NCBI GenBank assembly: GCA_019637395.1
Contig: JAHBVR010000002.1
Span: 462,063 to 526,062 of the forward strand
Direction: 5' to 3'
Source of the DNA: Vulcanimicrobiota bacterium
Lineage (GTDB): Bacteria; Vulcanimicrobiota; Xenobia; Xenobiales; JADMJV01
DNA length: 64,000 nt
This document shows, piece by piece, positions 40,629 through 48,580 of the stretch; position 1 is the stretch's first letter; every line of letters starts with the position of its first letter. The notes beneath the pieces are model-generated. The model saw only the letters and a program-made list of their open reading frames with translations. It was not told the origin of the DNA and searched no databases. The position numbers and the translations under genes are program-made.

Positions 40629-42440
40629 TTGTTTACCCTGAACGCCAATCAAGAACTCATTATCGGGGGGGTTCCCTGGCACGTTGTCCAGCATCCGGGA
40701 GCGCAAGGCATGGCCTATGGCCAGGAAGGCCGGGCCGCCGTAGTCTACCAGCTTTGCCGCGGTTCGCATCGCTTCCAGGGCCCGGTTTCGCTACTCGGTT
40801 CGGATGGCCGCGTGCACGAGGTTCCGGCTGACGGCAGCAGCCTGACCTTCGGAAGGGCCCCCGGCAATGGCCTGGTTCTCTCGGCCGTGGCCGTCAGTCG
40901 CCAGCACGGCGCGCTGGTCGTCAAAGACGGCCAGTTGATGGTTTGGGACAACAGCGCTCGCAACGGCACTTTCATCGACGGCAGCAAGGTGGAGCCACAG
41001 AAATGGGTGCCCGTTCCGGCGGGCAGTCGCCTGCAGTTGGGTACCGCTGAAGATGGTGAACCGTTGGCGGTTCGACCCGATGCTTCCGCCTGCCGGGCGC
41101 TGAAGGTTTTCAAGTCGCGCTTTCGCGTCCCTCGGCTGGTGGAATTGTCGGCCAAACTGGCCAGCTTCGCCGACATTCCGGGCCTGCAAGTTTGTACGCG
41201 CACCGTCTTTACTCCTCAGGATCATCGCACCCTGCTGGTGTCCCAGCCCGAACTCGTCTACGGCGTCCTCATGCCCTGGATCGAAGGGCGCAGCTGGATG
41301 GAAATGATCCTGGAGCGGCAGAGCCTCACTCCCCAAGAGTCGTTGGCCTGCGCCCGCTCGCTGGTGAAAATTTTGGTGGAGATGGAGCAACGCGGCATTG
41401 CCCACTGTGATCTATCTGGTCCTAACGTATCCTTGGAGCGCATTGAAGATCGGTTGGGCATTCAATTGGTGGATGTCGAACAGATCTACTCCACCACGCT
41501 GCCCCGCCCGGAAGAGGTGTTTGCCGGCTCCCCTGGATACGCCCACCGTCAGCTCGACGCGCTGGCCTGGAGCCCCGTTTCCGATCGCTTCTCCGGAGCT
41601 ATCCTGATTTGCGAGCTGTTGGCCTGGAGTCACGCGGAGATGCGCGACACCGCCTGGAGCGAGAGTTTCTTTGAACCTAACGAAATGCAGACGGAATGCG
41701 CCCGAGCCGACAAACTGCGGTATTTCCTGGAAGGCCAGTGGGGGAGCCAGTTGGCTCGTCTTTTCGAGCGCGCCTGGCGCAGCGACAGCCTGGAGCATTG
41801 TCCGACCTTCGGGGAATGGGAGCTGGCTCTACCTCAAGAGGCCCCCAAAGGCGAGGCTAAAGCCGTCGTTAATCTGGCGCCCGGCCCGAATCTCGGAGTC
41901 CCAACTCCGGTAGGACCCGTACCGGCGGTTTCCTTGGGCCAGGCCGCTCCCACTCCACCGGCCGCGCCCCCCCGCCCTCCCGCCGAGACGGTGGCCGCTA
42001 ACGAGGGTAGTGAAGACGGCGCGGCCGCTCTCATGGACCGGGCTCGCCAACTGGAGGAGTCCGGCAACTACCAGGGCGCTCTCACCCATTATCAGCTGGC
42101 CGCCTCGATGGCCCCGGTCGGCACCGCCCTGGCCAAAGAGCTGGCCCTGATCGTCAATGAGATGTCCTCACGGGTGAGCGGGGAGGCAGCCGCACCGCCC
42201 CCTCCACCGCCGTCGCCCGTTTCTTTGGGCGAAGCTCCTCCTACCAAGAAGAGCGTCGATCCGGGACTTCTGCAGCGAGTGCGGGCGCTGGAGGGAACTC
42301 CCGGCCTGGCTTCCCCCGAGAAGCGATCCCCAAAGGCTGCGCCCAACAAAGCACAGTGGTTCGGCTATGGACTGATCACCGTGATGATGCTTTTACTGGT
42401 GGCTTTTCTGGTTCGCTACCAGCCCTGGAACCACCACTAA
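40629..42440 (+). CDS. FHA / kinase-like / TPR / transmembrane protein (EssB-like candidate)
   Basis: A 603-aa protein. FHA domain at about 70-145 with FGRAPGN, SRQH (91-94) and NGTFIDG. A kinase-fold region at about 155-400: ALKVFK (K159), HCDLSGPNV (H259, D261, N266) and LVDVEQ (D282 in the DFG position). There is no glycine-rich loop, so activity is doubtful. A Pro-rich linker and a TPR-like pair (about 470-520) follow, and one transmembrane helix lies near the end (about 578-595, LITVMMLLLVAFLV). EssB/YukC is a pseudokinase with one membrane helix, so this is a plausible counterpart with FHA added. TTG 40629 fits TAGGAG at 5 nt. It converges with the PEGA kinase (stops overlap at CTAA). 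Confidence 0.8.
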   Translation: MFTLNANQELIIGGVPWHVVQHPGAQGMAYGQEGRAAVVYQLCRGSHRFQGPVSLLGSDGRVHEVPADGSSLTFGRAPGNGLVLSAVAVSRQHGALVVKDGQLMVWDNSARNGTFIDGSKVEPQKWVPVPAGSRLQLGTAEDGEPLAVRPDASACRALKVFKSRFRVPRLVELSAKLASFADIPGLQVCTRTVFTPQDHRTLLVSQPELVYGVLMPWIEGRSWMEMILERQSLTPQESLACARSLVKILVEMEQRGIAHCDLSGPNVSLERIEDRLGIQLVDVEQIYSTTLPRPEEVFAGSPGYAHRQLDALAWSPVSDRFSGAILICELLAWSHAEMRDTAWSESFFEPNEMQTECARADKLRYFLEGQWGSQLARLFERAWRSDSLEHCPTFGEWELALPQEAPKGEAKAVVNLAPGPNLGVPTPVGPVPAVSLGQAAPTPPAAPPRPPAETVAANEGSEDGAAALMDRARQLEESGNYQGALTHYQLAASMAPVGTALAKELALIVNEMSSRVSGEAAAPPPPPPSPVSLGEAPPTKKSVDPGLLQRVRALEGTPGLASPEKRSPKAAPNKAQWFGYGLITVMMLLLVAFLVRYQPWNHH

Positions 42441-44347
42441 CGGTAGATGGAGGGCACCGGAGCGGGGGCTGGAGCGGGCGCCGGTCCTGGAGCGAAGGGG
42501 ACGGGGTCAGGCTGGACAGGCACCGGGATCGGTTCCAGAGTCAAGGAAAGTGGCAGCGTTCGTCCGGCGACCACGGTGAAGGATTTTTTGGCGCTGATAT
42601 AGTCGGTCTTGCTGGCCTTGAAGGAATGCTTGCCCGGCGTGAGCCCGTTGAGGGCTCCCGGCTTGACCTTCTTGCCGTCCATTTCCACCACGGAGCCTGC
42701 CGGACTTACCTTCAAAGTAACGTTGCCTACCGCCCATTCCATTTGGGCCACCACTTCGTTGACTTGAGTGGCGCTGACCGTGACGGGCAGCGTTTTGGAT
42801 TTACGATCGGGAGCGCTTACCTTGAGCCGATGGTCGCCTACGGGGAGCTGGAGCATGCCTGCCTCCACGGTGGCGGGGGAAGTCTGGTCATCCACTACCA
42901 CTTGGGCGCCCGCCGGCAGTTGCTTGAGTTGGATTTTGCCTTCGCTTGGAGGTGGGGGAAGCACCGGAGTCGGGCTGGTGGAGGCCGGGGAACTCTCACC
43001 GGGTCTGGGGGTGGGACTGGCGCTCGCCAGCGCCGGGGTTTGCGGCCGGCCGAAGGCGGCGAACAGGCCCACCAATCCTACCAGCAAACCCGAGCCGATA
43101 GCCAACGGAAGTTTGGAAGAGCCACCCGAGGGCTCTTCCAGCGCAGGGGGAGGAGGCGCTGGCGGTGCGGGCACAGGCCTGGAGGTCGGGCCCGGATGCG
43201 CAGCGGTCACGGGGGGAGGAGCGCTGCGCAGGGTCTCCTCCCCGAAGGGCAGCATCTTCATCGGCGCGCCCGTCTGAGTATCTTCGGTAATCGACTTTAA
43301 ATCCCAGTTTCGCCCGACCATGGTGGCCGAGTCCAGATGCTCCACCCCCGACCAATCAGGAGCCTGCGGCGCTTCGCTGAAGACCGGCGGGGGAGGGGGA
43401 TCCGCCTCCACTGTGACTTCCACTTTGGGTTGCTCCTGGACTTTCTCGGCGGGGCTGACGGTCGGCTGGATCTCGCTCGCCTTCACCACCGGCGCGGGTG
43501 AAGGAGCGGCCTGCATAGCCTCGCGCAGGGCTGCCCGCATGGCTTTGGCGTTGGGATAGCGATCGTTGGTATCCTTGGCCAGAGCCTTCATGATAACTTG
43601 GGAGAGGGCCTCGGGGATGGCAAAGTCGAGAGAATCGGGGGGAGCCGGCATCTCGAACAGTTGCTTCTTCATAACCTGGGACAGCGATTCGGCGCGGAAC
43701 GGACTGATGCCGGTAACCATTTCGTAAAGCATCACGGCGGTGGCATAGACGTCGGAATTCTCGTAGTGCCGCCCATCCAATTGTTCGGGCGCCATATACT
43801 CCGGCGTGCCGAGCGTGGTGCCCGTCTGCGTCAGTTGATTGGCGGTGGCCAGGTATGAGATGGAGAAGTCCGTCAGGGCGGCGTTGCCGGCATCGGTGAC
43901 CATTACATTGGCTGGTTTGATATCGCGGTGGATGATGCCGTGCGCGTGGGCGTGTTCCAGGCCGTCAAGCAACTGGTCGGTCAGGCGCACCGCTTCGGCG
44001 ATGGGCACCCGTTTGAGTTCCTGCATGTGGGATTTCAGGGTGCGCGACCCCAGATATTCCATGGCGATGAACGGAGTGCCCTCGTGGATGGCGAAATCGT
44101 AAATCTGCACGATGTAAGGATGGCGCAGTTTGGCGGCGATCTGTCCCTCGCGCTTGAAGCGCTCGACGAATTCCTGATTGTGCGCGTAGTCCTTGGACAT
44201 CACCTTGATGGCCAGTTTTCGTCCCAAGTTTTCGTGGAGGCCTAAGTAGACGACGCCCATGGCGCCCTGGCCAAGCTCCTCGAGGACTTTGAAGCCACAA
44301 ACGTTATCCGGCGCGGACTGCATTGCTGTCGAAGTTCTACACGACAT
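42437..44347 (-). CDS. Membrane Ser/Thr protein kinase with C-terminal PEGA domains
   Basis: A 636-aa active-looking kinase: P-loop GQGAMGVVYLG (26-36), K48, HRDIKPANV (D142, N147), D160 in DFS (DFG variant) and APE near 186. A Pro-rich juxtamembrane stretch includes SITEDTQTGAP (about 352-362), a possible phospho-Thr FHA ligand. One membrane helix at about 413-432, then two PEGA domains outside (about 470-610) for envelope contact. The partners are the FHA protein and the PP2C. The start at 44347 has AGGG at 7 nt. It diverges from the pseudo-caspase gene by 51 bp. Confidence 0.92.
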   Translation of the reverse strand: MSCRTSTAMQSAPDNVCGFKVLEELGQGAMGVVYLGLHENLGRKLAIKVMSKDYAHNQEFVERFKREGQIAAKLRHPYIVQIYDFAIHEGTPFIAMEYLGSRTLKSHMQELKRVPIAEAVRLTDQLLDGLEHAHAHGIIHRDIKPANVMVTDAGNAALTDFSISYLATANQLTQTGTTLGTPEYMAPEQLDGRHYENSDVYATAVMLYEMVTGISPFRAESLSQVMKKQLFEMPAPPDSLDFAIPEALSQVIMKALAKDTNDRYPNAKAMRAALREAMQAAPSPAPVVKASEIQPTVSPAEKVQEQPKVEVTVEADPPPPPVFSEAPQAPDWSGVEHLDSATMVGRNWDLKSITEDTQTGAPMKMLPFGEETLRSAPPPVTAAHPGPTSRPVPAPPAPPPPALEEPSGGSSKLPLAIGSGLLVGLVGLFAAFGRPQTPALASASPTPRPGESSPASTSPTPVLPPPPSEGKIQLKQLPAGAQVVVDDQTSPATVEAGMLQLPVGDHRLKVSAPDRKSKTLPVTVSATQVNEVVAQMEWAVGNVTLKVSPAGSVVEMDGKKVKPGALNGLTPGKHSFKASKTDYISAKKSFTVVAGRTLPLSLTLEPIPVPVQPDPVPFAPGPAPAPAPAPVPSIYR

Positions 44348-44398
44348 CTGGCAACCCTGCGCTAGGGGAAACAGCCCGTGCCCCTCGAAAGAGCCTGA

Positions 44399-45814
44399 AT
44401 GAAGCGTACTAAATTGCTGGCCGCCGCGGCTGCACTCTTGTTTTGCGGAATTCCCCAGTGGAGCGCGTTCAGTGCCGGGCGCTCCTACCGGGCGATTGTC
44501 ATCGGCATCAACAAATTTCCGGGCACCTCGGCCAGGTCTCTGGCCGGGGCCCGGGCCGACGCGGAAAACTTCGCTGAATCCTGTCGCGCGCGCGGCATTC
44601 AGGTGACCACGCTGCTGGACGAACAGGCTTCGCGGCAGAATATCCTTAAGGCCATCCGCGAAGGCGATACCTCCAGCAACGTGCTGGTCTACTACGCCGG
44701 TTACGGAAGCGGCCCGAGCGAGCCACGTTTGCTCTGCGCCGACACTCAGGAACAGAACGCCCAACTGGGCAACACTCTGACTTTGAAAGAGCTGGACCAG
44801 GCTCTGACCGCGTTGCCGGCCGCGGAACGAGTGTGCATTCTCGACACCTGCTTCACGGCCGCGCGGGCCAGCAAGGACGGCCCCTCAGACGACGTCGTTC
44901 GCTATTACCGTGCCCGTAAGGGTGGCGGCTCCCGCGAAATCATGATGGCCAGCGCCTATGACCTTCCCGGCGTGAGCCATGACAAGGTACGCTACATTGC
45001 GGCCAGCCGCTATAACGAAGAAGCTCTCGAGGCCAATGTCGAGGGACGGCCGGCCGGATTGTTCACCGCCCTCCTGTGCCAGACTTTGAAAGCCTATCCG
45101 AACACCACCTGGCAGGCAGTTCAGGTCCAGGTGGCCAGCAAGCTAAGCGTTCTGGCCGAAGACCGGCAGCATCCCGTGTTCGCTCAAAGCGCGCTGGCCA
45201 GCCGCGTTCCCGGCAGCGAGAGCGGCGATGCCAATAACACGGTGCAGGCCAATCTGTCCACCAACTCCTCGGTCAGCCCCAGTCCCACTTTGGGGAATGG
45301 CAGTACGAGCGGCCCGAACTGGGGTGGACCGCCCACTTCCGCCTGGGATTTGTTCGCCGCCGACATCCGCGATCCGCAGGCCGTGCGCGTTTCGGTGCAA
45401 CCGGATCAGGACGCTATCCGAGTCGGCCAGCCCGTGCAGTTAAAAGTCACGGTGGGTAAGCCCGGCTATCTGCTGGTGATCAACCATGGTTCCGAGGACA
45501 AGATCAATACCCTTTACCCCCTGAGCGGCCAGTTGGATGACGCGCTGGTCAAGCCGGGAGACGTGGTGGAGATTCCGGGTCCCTCCCTGACGCTCTCGCC
45601 TGATCGGCCCGGCCAGGAACGCGTCAAGGCGTTTCTTTTCGCCGGCCGTGATAAAGGCCAGGAGTTCTTCCAGTCGATGCATGCCAACAGCGGCACCGAT
45701 TTCAAGCAGGCCGCCACCAAGTTGGGCGGGCGCAGCCTGGTCTTCGGAATGGCGGCCGAGGAGGGCCGGGCCCCGATCAACACCAGCGACCTCTCGATTC
45801 AAGTTATGCCCTGA
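44399..45814 (+). CDS. Exported caspase-fold protein with Tyr in place of catalytic His, plus DUF4384
   Basis: A 471-aa protein. Signal peptide (LLAAAAALLFCGIPQ), caspase p20-like domain at about 28-265, then a Ser/Asn/Gly linker and a DUF4384-type domain (about 330-440: VSVQPDQDAIRVGQPVQLKV, INTLYPLSG, PGDVVEIP). The usual YSGHG is YYAGYGSG here, with Y102 replacing the catalytic His; the Cys is kept (C151, ILDTCFTAA). It is therefore probably inactive or acts with an altered dyad. It lies between the kinase and a small protein gene and is transcribed away from the kinase. Confidence 0.85.
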   Translation: MKRTKLLAAAAALLFCGIPQWSAFSAGRSYRAIVIGINKFPGTSARSLAGARADAENFAESCRARGIQVTTLLDEQASRQNILKAIREGDTSSNVLVYYAGYGSGPSEPRLLCADTQEQNAQLGNTLTLKELDQALTALPAAERVCILDTCFTAARASKDGPSDDVVRYYRARKGGGSREIMMASAYDLPGVSHDKVRYIAASRYNEEALEANVEGRPAGLFTALLCQTLKAYPNTTWQAVQVQVASKLSVLAEDRQHPVFAQSALASRVPGSESGDANNTVQANLSTNSSVSPSPTLGNGSTSGPNWGGPPTSAWDLFAADIRDPQAVRVSVQPDQDAIRVGQPVQLKVTVGKPGYLLVINHGSEDKINTLYPLSGQLDDALVKPGDVVEIPGPSLTLSPDRPGQERVKAFLFAGRDKGQEFFQSMHANSGTDFKQAATKLGGRSLVFGMAAEEGRAPINTSDLSIQVMP

Positions 45815-45869
45815 ACTTTTCGTCCAGAGAGTGCAGGGGAATCTGTCCTCCGAACAGGAAGGCGAAAGT

Positions 45870-46046
45870 ATGTATGATTTTGCCGACCTCTGTCCCGAGG
45901 ACCTGAAACGAGTGCGCCGGGCCGCTGAAGCCAAAGGAGTCACCGTGCGTGAGTTCTTGCGCCTGCTACAAACCAGCCAGTCTCGCCGGCTGGCCGCCAT
46001 TGAAACCCCACGTCCCGCAAAGGACGAGCCGTCCCCCAAGCCCTGA
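45870..46046 (+). CDS. Small helical protein (58 aa)
   Basis: AGGAAGG 7-13 nt before ATG 45870 supports a real gene. The product, opening MYDFADLCPEDLKRVRRAAE, contains a helix-turn-helix-like stretch (KGVTVREFLRLLQTSQ) and a charged Pro-rich tail. It may be a small DNA- or protein-binding factor. It directly precedes the zinc protease gene (1 bp gap), like an immunity or chaperone gene; that is inference. Confidence 0.55.
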   Translation: MYDFADLCPEDLKRVRRAAEAKGVTVREFLRLLQTSQSRRLAAIETPRPAKDEPSPKP

Positions 46047-46047
46047 A

Positions 46048-46656
46048 ATGCCCGGGCCTGACCAAGCTCTCTACCAACTCTTTCATCCCCAGGGCCGCCT
46101 GGGTCGCCGCCTCCCTGGTGACTCAGCGGCCCTTTTTGATTGGATTGAGCGCATGGCGGGCGGCGACCATTGGGTGGCTCACAGCCTGCGGGAGCATCTG
46201 CCGCTCTGGGGATGGCGTCTGCTCTTCCACATGAGCAACTCCGGCTTGCTTTTTCGCCGGTATCCAGCCGAGGAGTTCGACCGCCGCCACGGCACCTGGA
46301 ACAGTCGTAGCCGAAATACCAACAAAGCCGGCCTCTATGATGGCCAGCGCCATGAAATCGTGGTCAACGCCCGCCACTGGAGTGGCCGCATCTTGCACCA
46401 CGAGTTAGGGCATGTGCTCGACCGGATGGTCAGCTCGCTCAATACTTCCTTCTCGACCGGTCTCTGGCACGGCTTCGCTCCAACCCGCAACGGTTTTCTG
46501 ACGGACTATGCCGCCAGCCACCCCCAGGAATATCTGGCTGTATGCCTGGAGCGCTTTCTTTGCGATGACAGCGACGCCCTCTGGCTGGAGCGCAACGACC
46601 CCGGCATGCACGCTTTCCTGAATGCCCTGTTTGAACTCAGCTCAGCCAGCTATTGA
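46048..46656 (+). CDS. Zinc metalloprotease, lethal-factor-like (HExxH)
   Basis: A 202-aa protein with no signal peptide. Zinc motif HHELGHVLDRM (H118, E119, H122) and a later E161 in HPQEYLAVCLERFLCDD, which fits the third ligand of gluzincins such as anthrax lethal factor (ATLF type). The compact length means the protease domain is essentially the whole protein. Effectors of this kind are common cargo of secretion systems, and this gene follows the type VII-like locus. Start chosen at ATG 46048, one base after the previous stop. It converges with the TerB-like gene with a 20-bp overlap. Confidence 0.75.
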   Translation: MPGPDQALYQLFHPQGRLGRRLPGDSAALFDWIERMAGGDHWVAHSLREHLPLWGWRLLFHMSNSGLLFRRYPAEEFDRRHGTWNSRSRNTNKAGLYDGQRHEIVVNARHWSGRILHHELGHVLDRMVSSLNTSFSTGLWHGFAPTRNGFLTDYAASHPQEYLAVCLERFLCDDSDALWLERNDPGMHAFLNALFELSSASY

Positions 46657-46990
46657 GTTCCTGCCAGGTGCGAATGCGCATGGCAAAGGTCTGGCAAAAG
46701 CCCTTGAGCAGCTCCCACTCCGGGTCCGACAGCTCGCCGTCGCTCCAGGCCAGGTCCACCGCCAGCCGCAGGAAGGAACGGCGTGTTCCCGGGTCGGGAC
46801 AGGCCACCAATAAATCCTGCTCCTTGGGCAGCGGGCCCGCGAAGGCCAGCAAGGCCTCCTGCTCATCCACGTCCAGGTGCAACTGGTGGAAAATCGTGCG
46901 TAAAAACGCTTCCTCCTGTTCCACTACTTTGCCGTCGCTCCAGGCCAGGCAGCACAGGGTTTTCAAAAGGACCGGATTGGCTGTGATCAT
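46637..46990 (-). CDS. TerB-like protein
   Basis: A 117-aa helical protein with two AWSDG motifs (CLAWSDGKVVEQEEAF about residues 14-29, and LAWSDGELSDPEWELL about 82-97), as in the tellurite-resistance TerB domain, where acidic loops bind metal. TerB-like proteins occur near TerY vWA genes, of which one lies at 30424. ATG 46990 is chosen; an open frame continues upstream but shows no domain. It overlaps the metalloprotease 3' end by 20 bp. Confidence 0.75.
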   Translation of the reverse strand: MITANPVLLKTLCCLAWSDGKVVEQEEAFLRTIFHQLHLDVDEQEALLAFAGPLPKEQDLLVACPDPGTRRSFLRLAVDLAWSDGELSDPEWELLKGFCQTFAMRIRTWQELNSWLS

Positions 46991-47041
46991 GGCCTGACTT
47001 TCTGGAAGGAAAGCCGGCCCCCTCCCGCCCAAAGCCAGCCC

Positions 47042-48064
47042 ATGCGAATCCTCCTTTCGGCCGTGGGCACCCGCGGCGACGTGCAGCCCCTGCTGGCGCT
47101 GGCCCTGGAGCTGCGCGCGCTGGGCCACCTGGCGCGCCTGTGCATCCCGCCCAACTTTCTCGATTGGGCCCGGGACCTCGAATTCGAAGCTCGTCCTCTG
47201 GGCATTTCCATGCGGCCCGGCCCGATTCCTAACCCGATGCCCGACTTGATCACCGACCAGTTTGAAACGCTGATGGAGGCTTCCCAGGATTGTCAACTCA
47301 TTTTGGGAGCGGGCACCCACCAGTACGCCGCTCGTTCGATCGCTCAAATTCGAGATATTCCGTGTCTGCAGGCCGTCTACGCTCCCCAGTCTTTTCAAGA
47401 CCGCGCTGTTTGGAATGCCCGCTCGTTAGAGCGCGTCAACGCCAACCGCCGGCGCCTCGGACTGGCGGACATAAGCGACGTGCTCGACCATATCCTGGAC
47501 GACGACCCATGGCTGGCCGCCGACCCCACTCTGTGCCCGCCAGGCCGGGGGGCCTGGATCCTGGATGACCAGAGTCCGCTGGCGCCCGAGTTGGAAGCTT
47601 TCCTGGAGCAGGGCCCGCCGCCGGTGTATCTGGGTTTCGGTAGCATGCCGGTGCCTTCGGAAACCAGCGCCCCCCTGATGGCGGCCGCGCGCGCTCACGG
47701 ACGCCGGCTTATCCTGGCCCAGGGCTGGGCCGGACTGATGCCCGCGGACCCGGCGGCCGACTGCTTCAGCTGTGGCGATGTCAATCAGCAACGACTTTTT
47801 CCCCGGTTGGCCGCCGTGGTCCATCACGGCGGCGCCGGCACCACTACCACCGCCGCCCGGGCCGGCGTGCCCCAGGTGCTCGTTCCCATGTTCAGCGATC
47901 AGTTCTACTGGGGCGAACGTGTCCGAGCGTTGGGTCTTGGAGTCAGCACCTCCCTGGACCATCTGCCCGAAGCTCTGGGAGAAAGTCTGGGACGGAACGT
48001 CCAGCCCATTCCCCACACCGGCTGCAGGCTAAGAGAGTTGCTCAAACGAAGCGGAATCTCATGA
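47042..48064 (+). CDS. GT1-family glycosyltransferase (UDP-glucosyltransferase/MGT type)
   Basis: A 340-aa GT-B fold enzyme. N-terminal MRILLSAVGTRGDVQPLLALA is the classical acceptor-domain start. C-terminal donor motifs are FGSMPVP, VHHGGAGTTTTAARAGVP and PMFSDQFYWGERV. These match the family that glycosylates lipids, sterols and macrolides; the acceptor is not determinable. It is somewhat short for the family (usual 390-450 aa). It overlaps the FMN reductase by 4 bp. Confidence 0.88.
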   Translation: MRILLSAVGTRGDVQPLLALALELRALGHLARLCIPPNFLDWARDLEFEARPLGISMRPGPIPNPMPDLITDQFETLMEASQDCQLILGAGTHQYAARSIAQIRDIPCLQAVYAPQSFQDRAVWNARSLERVNANRRRLGLADISDVLDHILDDDPWLAADPTLCPPGRGAWILDDQSPLAPELEAFLEQGPPPVYLGFGSMPVPSETSAPLMAAARAHGRRLILAQGWAGLMPADPAADCFSCGDVNQQRLFPRLAAVVHHGGAGTTTTAARAGVPQVLVPMFSDQFYWGERVRALGLGVSTSLDHLPEALGESLGRNVQPIPHTGCRLRELLKRSGIS

Positions 48065-48576
48065 GTCAGAAAATCTTAGGCATCGCCGGCAGCCTGCGGC
48101 GTGAATCCTACAACCGGGCCGTTCTCAACACCCTGGCCGAAGGCCGGGAAATCGAGATCTTCGACATCTCTTCCATTCCGCTCTACAACGCCGACCTGGA
48201 TGGTGAACATCCTCCTGATCCGGTCCGTAAGTTCAAGGACGCCATCGCGGCCAGCGCCGGCCTGCTCATCGTCTCCCCCGAATACAACTACGGCATCCCG
48301 GGCCTCCTCAAGAACGCTCTGGACTGGGCCTCCCGGCCGGCTTACAAGTCGGTCCTGAAGGGCAAGAAAGTGGCCATCATCACCTGTTCCATGGCCACCA
48401 CCGGCGGCGCCCGCGCCCAGGCCGCCATCCGCGACTGCCTCTATGCCTGTTTAGCCGAGGTCGTTCCCTATATGGAAGTGGCCATTCCCAGCGTGCACAA
48501 CAAAGTGGAGAACGGCCGCCTCAGCGACGCCAAAAGCCTGGAACTCGCCGAAGGACTGCTCAAAGCCCTGCGCTGA
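48061..48576 (+). CDS. NADPH-dependent FMN reductase (flavodoxin fold)
   Basis: A 171-aa enzyme. ILGIAGSLRRESYNRAVLN is the FMN phosphate loop; SPEYNYGIPGLLKNALDW is the flavin-binding signature of the NADPH-FMN reductase/azoreductase group; the length is standard. Reduces flavin or quinone-like substrates in the cytosol. It is coupled to the glycosyltransferase by an ATGA overlap, so both may belong to one small pathway. Confidence 0.92.
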   Translation: MSQKILGIAGSLRRESYNRAVLNTLAEGREIEIFDISSIPLYNADLDGEHPPDPVRKFKDAIAASAGLLIVSPEYNYGIPGLLKNALDWASRPAYKSVLKGKKVAIITCSMATTGGARAQAAIRDCLYACLAEVVPYMEVAIPSVHNKVENGRLSDAKSLELAEGLLKALR

Positions 48577-48580
48577 ACTC

